Positions 1 through 8,117 of a stretch of DNA of 42,425 nt are shown here, in pieces (within the stretch, counting starts at the first letter, position 1; each line of letters begins with the position of its first letter). The DNA is taken from NCBI GenBank assembly GCA_022801925.1, contig JAAWTG010000022.1:1-42425 (forward strand). Reading direction: 5' to 3'. The position numbers and the translations under genes were made by a program. The notes below the pieces were generated by a model. It did not search any database. It was given only the letters and a program-made list of their open reading frames with translations, and was not told the DNA's origin. This DNA comes from Clostridia bacterium (GTDB lineage Bacteria; Bacillota; Clostridia; RUG12999).

Positions 1-2505
1 GTTGACAGCATTTATGAAGCGTGGCAGGGAACAGACGGCAACGGCGGACTGAAGCAGGAGATAGCAGAGACACTGGAGCGGGTAGAAAATACCAGAGATG
101 AAATTGTGCAGGAATGGGAAGGTACGGAAAACAGCGAAGGACTGAAACAGCAGTTGGAAGATATGCTGAACGGTATCGTTATTGAAGATAATTTAACGTC
201 AACTTCTACGACAAGTTCCCTTTCCGCGCACCAGGGAAAAGTACTCAATGATACCAAGGCGGATAAGCAAACAGCTAATGGCGGATTTGCCGGCGGCGCG
301 GGAGCTTTTGCCGAACATGGCGGTTCAGTAGGTATGGAAACAAAAACTGGAGATGGGTTTGCCGGAGGTTATCAGGCTAAAACGGTTGATGCAAATAATA
401 ATGCCATTGATGCGATTCAGTTAGGGGCGGGAATGAATTCCACAGAAAAGACATTGCAGGTATATGACAAACAATTGTTAGACGCGGAGGGGCATATACC
501 GGACGAAAGAATGCCGCAATTGGCGGATAAACAAACCGAATGGATAATCACGACTGCCGGAACAGGGGCAGCATATACTGCAACACTTGACCCAGCGCCG
601 GAAAGTTTGTATATTGGAATGCAAATTACGATTATTCCACATGTATCCAGTTCATCATCTTCTGCAACCTTAAATGTGAATGGTACAGGTGCAAAATATT
701 TCAGACAGCGCGGCAGAACGACCGGCACATTGTATTCGCCCAGTGTCTATAGTTTCTTGGCAGCAGGAAAACCGACAACTTTGATTTACGACGGTACATA
801 TTGGGTCATGACAGAATATAGCAGACCCAATTGGAACGATATCAAAGATAAACCGGAAGCGATATTGAGTGCAGAAAATATTATAGCGGGCGACAATGTA
901 ACCGTCACAACCAACGGAAATGATGTGACAATTTCTGCTTCAGGCGGTGGTAGTGATGTAAATGTGGTGGACAACTTAACCAGTACGTCCACGACTAGTG
1001 CGCTTAGTGCGAATCAAGGGAAAATTTTAGATGAAAAAAAGGCGAACAGACAAACGGAACACGGTGGTTTTGCTGGTGGAGAACAGTCCAATGCAGGTGA
1101 TGGTGGAGCGATTGGACTTGGAGCTGATTCCAGTGGTGGTTTTGCTGGTGGTGCTGTATCCAGTACAAGTAATGGTGGAGCAATAGGTATGGAAGCAAAA
1201 ACAGGGGATGGTTTTGCTGGTGGCATGTATGCGAAAACAATGAATGCACAGGGAAATGGTATTGATGCGATACAGCTTGGAACAGGGACAAATACCGCGC
1301 CAAAGACATTGCAGGTATATGAGTATCAATTGTTAGACCAAAATGGAAAAATCCCAACAGAAAGATTGTTAAATGCGGCGGGCGGATATGAAGTTGGTGA
1401 TATGCTGACAACACTTCGGACTGATTTGGATGATTCATGGTTACTGTGTAACGGAGCAAGTATATCAAAAACATCCTACCCAGAACTAGCGCAAATCTGT
1501 CCGCCGGAACTGACAAGAAAATGGAGATATGAATATACAAGCAGTTTTGTGAGTATGAATTCCGAATATGCTGTGGCAAATGGGTACTTTGTAGTTCTAA
1601 CAAATGACAAAAAAATACACTATGCAACTAACCCGACAACAAATAATTGGAAAACAATAACATTGTCAATTAGCTTTACTCCAAATCGGATAGATTATAT
1701 AAACGGATATTGGATAGTGTCAGGCGGTGGAATGAATATAGCATACACCCGTGATTTGAATTCAACATGGACGTCTGTCACTGCGATAACAACAGATCAC
1801 AAGAACTCATCAGAAATCTTTACAAATATAGAATATGGTGATGGCTATTATGCGTTTGGTTATAATTATATTGATACTGGATACACCTATCCTGCAATTG
1901 CTTATTCGACAACATTGAACGCGACTTCGTGGAATTCTACAGCGATTGGCTCCAGCGTAAATGCCAGTAGGGGTCTTGCCAAACTTCTATATGATCCGAA
2001 TAGAAAACGATGGCTGGGACTAAAAAACGGTGTTGTTGTCGGAAGGGAATCAATCACTAACGGTACATTTGGTACATCATCAACTCCTTCGGCGAATGAT
2101 GTGGTTAATAACGTCGTCTTTCTAAATAATAAAATAGTGATGTTGTACAATGAAAAAATTAGATATATGGATTCATCTAATAATATTGTAGTAACGCCGG
2201 ATGCAACACTGACAACAAATTATTCATCTATTACATACGGAAATGGATATTGGATTTTGCCTAGTGGGAGTAATAACGAAGGTAATAATTATATGCTGAG
2301 TTCTACGGATTTAGAACACTGGACAAGAACGCCGCAGCAAAATATTTACGTTGGTGAAGTATTATATACCAATGGTTATTTTGTCGGAATGCAATATGCA
2401 CCATCTTCTGGCGGTACATATGGATATATAGCTACCAATTTTAATGACAAAGTTCTGCCCGCTGTCTATAATGATGCAGGATACACATACATCAAGGCAA
2501 AATAG
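1..2505 (+). CDS. Phage tail fibre / receptor-binding protein, 5' end outside window
   Basis: The frame is open from base 1, so the gene starts upstream; the GTG at 106 is internal. About 834 codons are visible. Two similar modules (from about 186 and about 969) each begin DNLTSTSTTS.LSA.QGK and continue into glycine-rich turns such as GGFAGG and GGAIG, resembling the left-handed beta-roll heads of trimeric adhesins and fibres. A linker NWNDIKDKPE lies between them. Around 1390-1500 is a tail-collar-like stretch (VGDMLTT...WLLCNGASISK). The last 330 residues contain repeated YxNGYW / TRDLNSTW / STDLEHW blades, which I read as a sialidase-like beta-propeller that would contact the host surface. 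It is followed by lysis genes, as expected at the end of a tail module. The phage fibre role is well supported; the propeller is inferred from the repeat pattern only. Confidence 0.85.
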   Translation, partial: VDSIYEAWQGTDGNGGLKQEIAETLERVENTRDEIVQEWEGTENSEGLKQQLEDMLNGIVIEDNLTSTSTTSSLSAHQGKVLNDTKADKQTANGGFAGGAGAFAEHGGSVGMETKTGDGFAGGYQAKTVDANNNAIDAIQLGAGMNSTEKTLQVYDKQLLDAEGHIPDERMPQLADKQTEWIITTAGTGAAYTATLDPAPESLYIGMQITIIPHVSSSSSSATLNVNGTGAKYFRQRGRTTGTLYSPSVYSFLAAGKPTTLIYDGTYWVMTEYSRPNWNDIKDKPEAILSAENIIAGDNVTVTTNGNDVTISASGGGSDVNVVDNLTSTSTTSALSANQGKILDEKKANRQTEHGGFAGGEQSNAGDGGAIGLGADSSGGFAGGAVSSTSNGGAIGMEAKTGDGFAGGMYAKTMNAQGNGIDAIQLGTGTNTAPKTLQVYEYQLLDQNGKIPTERLLNAAGGYEVGDMLTTLRTDLDDSWLLCNGASISKTSYPELAQICPPELTRKWRYEYTSSFVSMNSEYAVANGYFVVLTNDKKIHYATNPTTNNWKTITLSISFTPNRIDYINGYWIVSGGGMNIAYTRDLNSTWTSVTAITTDHKNSSEIFTNIEYGDGYYAFGYNYIDTGYTYPAIAYSTTLNATSWNSTAIGSSVNASRGLAKLLYDPNRKRWLGLKNGVVVGRESITNGTFGTSSTPSANDVVNNVVFLNNKIVMLYNEKIRYMDSSNNIVVTPDATLTTNYSSITYGNGYWILPSGSNNEGNNYMLSSTDLEHWTRTPQQNIYVGEVLYTNGYFVGMQYAPSSGGTYGYIATNFNDKVLPAVYNDAGYTYIKAK

Positions 2506-2510
2506 GAGGG

Positions 2511-2729
2511 ATGAAATATGGGTATTACAAGAACGGTTTTACCGCTCAAGAAGGATACTATATAAAACGATTGATTTTACCGATGGAAGTTGGATACAAC
2601 CGCTCGACATAATAAATATATATATGACAGGAAATATTGTCAAAAGATAAACATTGGATGAGCATACAAGACAACAATGTTTGGGAGCCAGGGGTATATG
2701 GCTGGGAAGAGACAACAGAGGAGGCTTAA
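2511..2729 (+). pseudogene. Small phage protein split by two frameshifts
   Basis: Three stretches read like one protein but lie in different frames. MKYGYYKNGFTAQEGYYIK runs from 2511 in frame, TIDFTDGSWIQPLDIINIY and onward reads one base back (from 2567), and DKHWMSIQDNNVWEPGVYGWEE returns to the first frame (from 2646) and stops at 2729. Both switches fall in AAAA runs (2564-2567 and 2642-2645), and joining them gives about 72 residues. The NNVWEPGVYGWEE end resembles the small chitin-binding-like (CBM5/12) modules found beside phage tail fibres. An AGGAGG lies at 2504-2509, one base before the ATG. A second ATG at 2518 has better spacing but gives only 15 codons. It could be a real decayed gene or an assembly indel pair; the heptamers do not look like classical slippery sites. 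Confidence 0.5.
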
Positions 2730-2732
2730 CGT

Positions 2733-3422
2733 ATGAAAGTATGTATAGACGCGGGGCATGGCGGGCATGACAGTGGTGCGGTGGGGTGCAAGACCTACGA
2801 AAAATGGATTGCATTGGATATGGCGAACCGCGTTGCACGGAAGCTGCAAAATGGTGGGATTGATGTGGTGTTGACGCGTGATGAAGACGAATACATAGAA
2901 CTGGCGCAGCGTGCGAAAATTGCAAACCAGACCGGCGCGGACTTATTTCTATCCCTGCATTGTAACAGCAGTGCGCCAACTGCGCAGGGAACGGAAATCT
3001 GGACATATCCGGGGGCAGCGGAATCTCAGAAATTTGCGGAATTTTTATTAGGACATCTGGTGGCGGCGACAGGACGAAAAAGTCGCGGCGTGAAACATGA
3101 AGATTTTGCGGTTCTGCGTCTGACAAAATGTCCGGCAGCGCTGGTGGAACTGGGATTTATCTCAAACGCGGAAGAAGAACAGGTGATGATGGGAGAAGCC
3201 TATCAGGAGGACGCCAGCGAAGCAATCATAGGAGCAATCAAAGAATATATGGGGGTAGATATGATGGAAGAAAAAGAATTGGTGGAAATCAACGATATTG
3301 TGTGGGAACTGGCACATCAGGGGATTATCACGAATAAAACATTGTGGCTGGGCAAACTCCAGCGGGATAATGACAGTTATTGGCTGGCGCGTAAATGCGC
3401 CAATGCATTGAGGGTGAAATAA
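2733..3422 (+). CDS. N-acetylmuramoyl-L-alanine amidase, phage endolysin
   Basis: A 229-residue Amidase_3-family zinc amidase that would cleave the bond between N-acetylmuramic acid and L-alanine in peptidoglycan during lysis. The motifs are DAGHGG with H9, YEKW with E23, and SLHCN with H76 as the probable zinc ligands, and ALVELGFISN with E139 as the catalytic glutamate. The catalytic domain fills residues 1-175. The last 50 residues (NDIVWELAHQGIITN...YWLARK) form a short helical tail often seen in clostridial phage lysins. There is no signal peptide, consistent with holin-dependent release. GAGGAGG at 2718-2724 sits 8 bases before the ATG. The position between tail fibre and holin-like genes supports a lysis role rather than a sporulation or cell-separation amidase. 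Confidence 0.92.
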   Translation: MKVCIDAGHGGHDSGAVGCKTYEKWIALDMANRVARKLQNGGIDVVLTRDEDEYIELAQRAKIANQTGADLFLSLHCNSSAPTAQGTEIWTYPGAAESQKFAEFLLGHLVAATGRKSRGVKHEDFAVLRLTKCPAALVELGFISNAEEEQVMMGEAYQEDASEAIIGAIKEYMGVDMMEEKELVEINDIVWELAHQGIITNKTLWLGKLQRDNDSYWLARKCANALRVK

Positions 3423-3423
3423 A

Positions 3424-3612
3424 ATGGAAGTAGAAAAATGTCCGTGCGATGCGGTGATAGAACTTCAGAAAATTGTTGCAGAACATGAACACCAACTCAA
3501 TGATGGTAGGGTGCAATTTGCAGTCATCAACACCAAATTGAATATTGTGTTGGGTGTGATTACGACAGTGGGTGTTGCTCTGTGCGGCGTGATTATTAAG
3601 ATGATATTTTAG
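3424..3612 (+). CDS. XhlA-like holin accessory protein
   Basis: A 62-residue protein with an N-terminal charged, coiled-coil-prone half (EKCPCDAVIELQKIVAEHEH) and one C-terminal membrane span (IVLGVITTVGVALCGVIIKM). This layout, with the HQLNDGRVQFAVINTKLN segment before the span, matches the XhlA family, whose members attach to the membrane and work with a holin to release the endolysin. The ATG follows the amidase stop by one base, so the two are translationally linked, with GAGGGTG just upstream. The assignment rests on size, topology and context. Confidence 0.7.
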   Translation: MEVEKCPCDAVIELQKIVAEHEHQLNDGRVQFAVINTKLNIVLGVITTVGVALCGVIIKMIF

Positions 3613-3621
3613 GAGGGCACT

Positions 3622-3792
3622 ATGAAAGAGCGAATTGCACGGCTTGTGACAGTGAAATCCATCATGACCATTTGTATTACGGCGGTGTTCTGTTGTTTAT
3701 CTCTGCGGGGCGCTATCACGGCGGAACAATTTGTTGTTATTTTTACAACAGTAATTGGATTTTATTTTGGTACACAAAAGGTAAAGGATTAA
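3622..3792 (+). CDS. Small phage holin-like membrane protein (56 aa)
   Basis: A 56-codon gene beginning MKERIARLVTVKSIMTIC and ending FTTVIGFYFGTQKVKD. It has two hydrophobic stretches (about residues 12-27 and 34-49) separated by a short loop, the size and topology of small clostridial phage holins. AGGAGG at 3611-3616 is 5 bases before the ATG, and the gene starts 9 bases after the XhlA-like gene. It would form membrane lesions letting the amidase reach the wall. It is the last phage-type gene in the window. Confidence 0.7.
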   Translation: MKERIARLVTVKSIMTICITAVFCCLSLRGAITAEQFVVIFTTVIGFYFGTQKVKD

Positions 3793-3800
3793 AGAGGAGC

Positions 3801-3833
3801 GGCAGGTATGCTGCAAGGTTGCGTATACCTGCC
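3801..3833 (+). other. Stem-loop after the lysis genes
   Basis: GGCAGGTAT and ATACCTGCC form a perfect 9-bp stem around a 15-base loop, starting 9 bases after the holin-like stop codon. There is no T-run, so it may be a transcript-end stabiliser or a Rho-dependent end rather than an intrinsic terminator. Apart from this and the minus-strand terminator near 3990, I see no gene in 3793-4094. This is the probable boundary between phage and chromosomal sequence, but I could not identify an attachment-site repeat. Confidence 0.45.
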
Positions 3834-3980
3834 TGCTCATCCGTCCATAGCGGTGTTTTATGAAAATACCTGTTTTATGAACAGATGATAAGCCAAGTTT
3901 TAGCAAGAAAAAGTAAAATTATGGTAAATAAGAATAGTGTGCTATTTATACTGGCGCTACGCCACAGATATAAAAAGATA

Positions 3981-4010
3981 AAAAAAGACCCTTGCGAACA
4001 TGCGCAAGGG
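3981..4010 (-). terminator. Intrinsic terminator reading leftwards
   Basis: CCCTTGCG (3989-3996) pairs with CGCAAGGG (4003-4010) over a 6-base loop. On the minus strand the stem is followed by a T-rich tail (the A-run at 3981-3988 on the plus strand). It is about 165 bases beyond the stop of the minus-strand membrane protein gene and probably ends that transcript. Confidence 0.7.
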
Positions 4011-4094
4011 CTGATACATAATGGAGTTTGTAGATCAATCAAACCTACGATATTCATCATATCATAAGTAGAAAGGAAAAGCAAGAGGTTAAAA

Positions 4095-4235
4095 ATGTTT
4101 TATTTTGTCGAATTTTGGAAGGCGATGGCACGTCGTTTCTATTTATTGCCGAGAGATGGAAAATATATTACTTTTAGATGGTGTCAGAAGATTCAGATAC
4201 CTGACGTTGGCTTTTCCAAACCATCATTAAATTAA
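4095..4235 (+). CDS. Possible 46-residue hypothetical protein
   Basis: An open frame MFYFVEFWKAMARRFYLLPRDGKY... of 46 codons with GAGG 7 bases before the ATG. The basic and aromatic composition resembles a small peptide. It runs convergently into the last 62 bases of the minus-strand membrane protein gene. No family is recognised. It may be a chance frame; the ribosome binding site is its only positive evidence. Confidence 0.25.
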   Translation: MFYFVEFWKAMARRFYLLPRDGKYITFRWCQKIQIPDVGFSKPSLN

Positions 4236-4611
4236 TAATACGGATAATAGCTGCAAGCAATACGAACAAACTGGCTGTATTGTTATAGCTGTCGGAACGT
4301 TTTTGAACACAGGTATCTTTGGGGTCACAAAGTGCACGGTCGGATATGATGAAGAAATAGATAACGGATATTAATACCAATGTGCTAGAGAGTAAACTGA
4401 TGGGAAAGGTATCGGGAAAATCTTCACATAAGGCGGCGTCTTCTTCACACAACAGACATTTTATCTGGTCTTTCTGAATGGTAGTCACATAATAGGACAG
4501 AGATATCGCAATAATAATCAAAAGAACAAATTTTTGTGAACGGTCAATTAACGCAAGTTGTTCCTGTAATGTTTCTTTGGTAGGAGGGGAAGGAGCGGCA
4601 GCGTTTGGCAT
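4174..4611 (-). CDS. Hypothetical membrane protein, three predicted spans
   Basis: A 145-residue protein with a soluble, proline-rich start and hydrophobic spans at about residues 27-45 (FVLLIIIAISLSYYVTTI), 70-90 (ISLLSSTLVLISVIYFFII) and 112-131 (TASLFVLLAAIIRIINLMMV). Four cysteines lie between spans 1 and 2 (CLLC and C..C type) and two more precede span 3, which could pair outside the cell or bind a metal. AGGAGGT sits 9 bases upstream of the ATG on the minus strand. It stands alone next to the prophage end and may belong to it. I do not recognise a family. Confidence 0.6.
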   Translation of the reverse strand: MPNAAAPSPPTKETLQEQLALIDRSQKFVLLIIIAISLSYYVTTIQKDQIKCLLCEEDAALCEDFPDTFPISLLSSTLVLISVIYFFIISDRALCDPKDTCVQKRSDSYNNTASLFVLLAAIIRIINLMMVWKSQRQVSESSDTI

Positions 4612-4704
4612 AATATGTACCTCCTATGATTCATCTTTGTTTTATCCTATGCTGCGTATCAACAAAATGTGCGGAAGCAGAGTCACTGGGGAAGGAAGCA
4701 GAGC

Positions 4705-4755
4705 AAAAAAACGCCCGAACTGAAAGCCTAAAAGCTTTCTTTCGAGCGTTTTTGA
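4705..4755 (-). terminator. Terminator of the rpsB-tsf operon
   Basis: A stem with outer arms AACGC.CGAA / TTCG.GCGTT and an inner CTGAAAGC / GCTTTCT pairing lies 25 bases past the tsf stop on the minus strand. It has a T-run on both sides, so it could act in both directions. No plus-strand gene needs it. Confidence 0.75.
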
Positions 4756-4779
4756 TTAAAATCTAAATCAAGCGCAATA

Positions 4780-5700
4780 TTATTGCTGCGTCATTTTTGC
4801 GATTTCAGCTGCAAAATCTTCTTCTTTCTTTTCCAGACCTTCCCCTTTTTCAAAACGGGTGAAACCTTTGATTTTGATAGCGCCGCCAAGTTCTTTGCCC
4901 TTAGCGTCTAACAATTTAGTAATGGTATAGTCGGAGTCTTTTACAAACACCTGGTCAACCAGACAGTTTTCCGTGTAATATTTGTTGATACGACCATTTA
5001 CCATTTTTTCAATGATATTTTCCGGTTTGCCTTCGTTACGCGCCTGTGCAGACAGGATTTCTTTTTCTTTTTCCAGAACTTCAGCAGGAACGCTGTTACG
5101 ATCCAGATAGGAAGGCATTGCTGCAGCAACCTGCATTGCAACGTCTTTTGCCAGTTCAGCAAATTCCGCTTTGCCGGAAACCGCGTTGTCTGCTTCAAAC
5201 TGCACCAGAACGCCGATACGTCCGCCACCATGAATATAAGCGGAAACAGGACCTTCGTAGCGGGCAAATCTTCTGATATTCAGGTTTTCACCAATTGTCA
5301 GGATTTTTTCACGCAGCGCTTCTGCAACTGTCAAACCGTTTTCGGGATATGCTTCGTTCATCAATGCATCCATGTCAGCAGGGTTTTTGTCTGCAACAAT
5401 TTTAACAACATTAGATACGAACTGCTGGAAATCAGCATTTTTTGCTACAAAGTCAGTTTCGCTATTCACTTCTAGCAAAGCGCCGATTTTACCATCTTCG
5501 GAAATATAGGATTCTACAAGACCTTCCGCAGCAATACGACCTGCTTTTTTTGCTGCCGCTGCAAGACCTTTTTCCCGCAGAAATTCAATTGCTTTATCCA
5601 TATCGCCGCCGCTTTCGGTCAATGCTTTTTTACAATCCATCATACCGCAGCCGGTTCTTTCTCTTAATTCTTTTACATTTGCCGCTGTAAAGTTTGCCAT
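4780..5700 (-). CDS. tsf: Translation elongation factor Ts
   Basis: A 306-residue guanine nucleotide exchange factor for EF-Tu. The N-terminal UBA-like domain is clear ([21 protein letters not shown]), followed by the TDFVAKN motif of the EF-Tu contact region around residue 81-87 and the subdomain C and dimerisation parts ([14 protein letters not shown]). Length is normal for Bacillota. GAGGAGGT lies 8 bases before the ATG. It follows rpsB with a 91-base gap, the conserved bacterial order, so both are probably cotranscribed from the promoter near 6690-6718. Confidence 0.97.
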   Translation of the reverse strand: MANFTAANVKELRERTGCGMMDCKKALTESGGDMDKAIEFLREKGLAAAAKKAGRIAAEGLVESYISEDGKIGALLEVNSETDFVAKNADFQQFVSNVVKIVADKNPADMDALMNEAYPENGLTVAEALREKILTIGENLNIRRFARYEGPVSAYIHGGGRIGVLVQFEADNAVSGKAEFAELAKDVAMQVAAAMPSYLDRNSVPAEVLEKEKEILSAQARNEGKPENIIEKMVNGRINKYYTENCLVDQVFVKDSDYTITKLLDAKGKELGGAIKIKGFTRFEKGEGLEKKEEDFAAEIAKMTQQ

Positions 5701-5750
5701 GTGACATTACCTCCTCAAAAAAATTCTTTTGTTCTATCTTCATAAAAGGC

Positions 5751-5774
5751 GGGGCGATTTTGTGAAACCGCCCC
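5751..5774 (-). other. Stem-loop in the rpsB-tsf spacer
   Basis: On the minus strand GGGGCG and CGCCCC close a hairpin extended by three A-T pairs after one mismatch, with a TTTT a few bases downstream. It may be a leaky terminator tuning tsf relative to rpsB, or protect the 3' end of the rpsB message. Confidence 0.45.
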
Positions 5775-5791
5775 AATCGTGAAATTTCGTC

Positions 5792-6532
5792 TTATGCTTC
5801 TGCAGCAGCCGTATCGTTGCCTTCCGCAACAGCAGTTTCTTCCGCATCAGTGCCTTGACGACCTTCCATAATTGCATCAGCAATGGTGGAAGCAACCAGT
5901 TTAACGGCACGGATTGCATCGTCATTTCCAGGAATAACATAATCTACTTCATCGGGATCACAGTTTGTATCAACGATTGCAACAACAGGGATACCCAGTT
6001 TTTTTGCTTCTGCAATCGCAATTTTTTCTTTTCTCGGGTCAACAACAAACATAGCACCCGGCAGTGTTTTCATGTCTTTGATACCGCCCAGGAATTTTTC
6101 CAGTTTGTCGCGTTCCGCTTTTAATTTGATTACTTCTTTTTTCGGCAGAAGATCAAATGTACCGTCTTCTTCCATACGTCCGAGCTGTTCCAGACGGGCA
6201 ATGCGCTTTTTAATGGTGTTGAAGTTTGTCAGCATACCGCCCAACCAACGGTTGTTTACATAGTACATACCAACGCGCTGTGCTTCTTCGCGAATGGAAT
6301 CCTGCGCCTGTTTTTTTGTTCCGACAAACAGAATTTTCTGTCCGTCTGCTGCAACGTCACGAATGAACGCATAAGCCTGTTCGATTTTTTTTGCGGTTTT
6401 CTGAAGGTCAATAATGTAGATACCGTTACGTTCTGTAAAGATATACTCCTTCATTTTGGGGTTCCATCTGCGTGTCTGATGTCCAAAGTGAACACCTGCT
6501 TCTAAAAGCTGTTTCATTGAAATAACTGCCAT
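5792..6532 (-). CDS. rpsB: 30S ribosomal protein S2
   Basis: A 246-residue S2 protein of the small subunit. The family signature [20 protein letters not shown] opens the protein, and FVGTKKQAQ and [10 protein letters not shown] follow. The start [10 protein letters not shown] is chosen over a longer in-frame ATG at 6580 because GGAGGTG lies 9 bases upstream of 6532 and homologues begin here. The C-terminus is alanine and glutamate rich ([20 protein letters not shown]), a common variable tail. First gene of rpsB-tsf with a leader of about 150 bases. Confidence 0.97.
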   Translation of the reverse strand: MAVISMKQLLEAGVHFGHQTRRWNPKMKEYIFTERNGIYIIDLQKTAKKIEQAYAFIRDVAADGQKILFVGTKKQAQDSIREEAQRVGMYYVNNRWLGGMLTNFNTIKKRIARLEQLGRMEEDGTFDLLPKKEVIKLKAERDKLEKFLGGIKDMKTLPGAMFVVDPRKEKIAIAEAKKLGIPVVAIVDTNCDPDEVDYVIPGNDDAIRAVKLVASTIADAIMEGRQGTDAEETAVAEGNDTAAAEA

Positions 6533-6577
6533 GTTTACTACACCTCCGGTTAATTCCTCCATTTTACGCATCTTAGC

Positions 6578-6609
6578 CAAAGACCTACTGGCAAAATAGG
6601 CACCCTTTG
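6578..6609 (-). promoter_or_regulatory. Stem-loop in the long rpsB leader
   Basis: The deduced rpsB leader runs from about 6683 to 6533. It contains a stem with CAAAG and CCTA arms pairing TAGG and CTTTG (6578-6609), plus a smaller TACCC/GGGTA hairpin around 6653-6668. An AGGTCTT sequence occurs both near the 5' end and in this stem. S2 represses its own operon in some bacteria, so an autoregulatory RNA is possible. I know of no matching named leader for this group and infer function only from length and structure. Confidence 0.35.
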
Positions 6610-6689
6610 AAAAATTGTAAAATGTGTGTTTTAAAATTGTTTTGTCTCTATGATACCCAAATTAAGGGTAAACAAGACCTAACTTACAC

Positions 6690-6718
6690 ATTATACCATA
6701 TGAAAATCAAAAAAGCAA
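6690..6718 (-). promoter_or_regulatory. Promoter of rpsB-tsf
   Basis: Reading the minus strand: -35 TTGCTT (6718-6713), 17-base spacer ending TGG, -10 TATAAT (6695-6690). TG at this spacing makes an extended -10. The expected start is near 6683. Confidence 0.75.
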
Positions 6719-6777
6719 GAGAAAATTTCAAAAAAATGTGTTTTCTGGGAAAAAGAAAGATTTTCCTGTATGAATGC

Positions 6778-6806
6778 TTTACATCACAAAAGGGGTATGC
6801 TATAAT
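6778..6806 (+). promoter_or_regulatory. Promoter of hflX operon
   Basis: TTTACA (6778-6783), 17 bases, TATAAT (6801-6806) preceded by TGC. Transcription would begin near 6813. This rules out the longer in-frame starts of the hflX frame at 6607 and supports ATG 6841. Confidence 0.8.
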
Positions 6807-6840
6807 AAAACTGATAATGAATAAGGATGGAATAAGGATT

Positions 6841-8097
6841 ATGACACAGCAGGAAACTTTGCAAAAAAACGGTGAAAGAACCATTTTAGCCGGTGTAATA
6901 ACAGGGAGAATCGGCAATGAATATACTTCTCCGGCAACGATTGCCGAGTTGGAGGAATTAGCGAACAGCGCGGGCGCCGAAGTGGTGGGCGTGCTGACGC
7001 AAAACCGGCCGACGCCGGAAAAGGGCACATATTTAGGCGAGGGTAAACTGGAAGAATTGGCGCAGATGTGTCAGGCGCTGGAGGCGGAACTGGTTATTTT
7101 TGATGATGAACTGACCGGTTCGCAGCAGCGTAACATTGAACGGGCGGTTGGTGTGCGCGTGATAGACCGTTCCACGTTGATTTTGGATATTTTTGCCGCG
7201 CGCGCTGTATCAAGAGAAGGAAAGCTGCAAGTGGAACTGGCGCAGCTTCAATACCGTTTGCCGCGGCTGATAGGAAGCGGAACGGAACTGTCCAGATTGG
7301 GCGCGGGAATTGGTACCAGAGGTCCCGGTGAGTCCAAATTGGAAAGCGACCGGCGGCATATCCGCCACCGCATTCATTTTTTGAAAGAAGAACTCAAAGA
7401 AGTGGCAGCCAGACGGCAGCTGCTGCGGCAGCGGCGCAAAAAAGAAAACCGTGAAACCGTGGTGTTGGTGGGGTATACCAACGCGGGGAAATCAACCATT
7501 ATGAATTATTTAACGGACGCGGGAATTTTGGCAGAGGACAAATTATTTGCAACGCTTGACCCAACGGCGCGGGCGCTGTTATTGCCGGACGAACGTGAAG
7601 TGATTTTGATTGATACTGTTGGATTTATCCGAAAATTGCCGCATCATTTGGTGGAAGCCTTTCACTCCACGCTGGAGGAAGCCGCAAATGCGGATTTGAT
7701 TTTGAATATTGTGGATATCGGTGATGCGGAATATAAAACGCAGCTGGAAATCTCACAGGAGTTGCTGCGAGAACTGGGGTGCGGCGATAAACCGCAGCTG
7801 ATTGTCTATAATCAATGTGATAAACTGGAACACATGCCGCAAAACAGTGGAAATCAGGTTTATATTTCAGCAAAAAGCGGCGTGGGTATGCAGCAGCTTT
7901 TGGAAACTGCCGCCGCATTTTTACCTTCTAAATACCGCCGTATGCAGTTGCTTTTGCCATATGAAAAAAGCGGTCTGGCGGCAGCGGCGCGGGAGGATGG
8001 CAAAGTGATTTCGGAGGAATATGTTGCGGAAGGTGTTTCGCTGGTGGCGGACATTGACCAAAAAGCCGCTTATAAATATGAACCGTTTCAAATATAA
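6841..8097 (+). CDS. hflX: GTPase HflX, ribosome-splitting factor
   Basis: A 418-residue OBG-HflX GTPase that dissociates stalled or stress-damaged 70S ribosomes. The N-terminal HflX domain carries the glycine-rich GSGTELSRLGAGIGTRGPGE segment around residues 155-175, followed by a basic helical linker. The G domain has G1 GYTNAGKST, G3 DTVGF, and NQCDK as the G4 motif in place of NKxD. Start 6841 is chosen for its AAGGAT and because it fits the family length; an ATG at 6817 would lie almost at the transcription start. It heads a compact set with the YigZ-family gene 20 bases on. Confidence 0.95.
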   Translation: MTQQETLQKNGERTILAGVITGRIGNEYTSPATIAELEELANSAGAEVVGVLTQNRPTPEKGTYLGEGKLEELAQMCQALEAELVIFDDELTGSQQRNIERAVGVRVIDRSTLILDIFAARAVSREGKLQVELAQLQYRLPRLIGSGTELSRLGAGIGTRGPGESKLESDRRHIRHRIHFLKEELKEVAARRQLLRQRRKKENRETVVLVGYTNAGKSTIMNYLTDAGILAEDKLFATLDPTARALLLPDEREVILIDTVGFIRKLPHHLVEAFHSTLEEAANADLILNIVDIGDAEYKTQLEISQELLRELGCGDKPQLIVYNQCDKLEHMPQNSGNQVYISAKSGVGMQQLLETAAAFLPSKYRRMQLLLPYEKSGLAAAAREDGKVISEEYVAEGVSLVADIDQKAAYKYEPFQI

Positions 8098-8117
8098 TAA
8101 AAACAGGGATGAGGGCA

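Noticed and set aside
106-2505. GTG at 106 as the start of the tail fibre gene
   Set aside because: The frame is open upstream to base 1 with similar protein sequence (a repeat of the EGLKQ pattern), so the real start is outside the window.
3885-4067. A 60-codon plus-strand frame after the phage lysis genes
   Set aside because: It reads through a perfect terminator-like hairpin, has no ribosome binding site and has an unnatural composition.
6607-6840. Longer N-terminus for HflX starting at 6607
   Set aside because: The extension would begin upstream of a consensus promoter at 6778-6806 and is not seen in the family.
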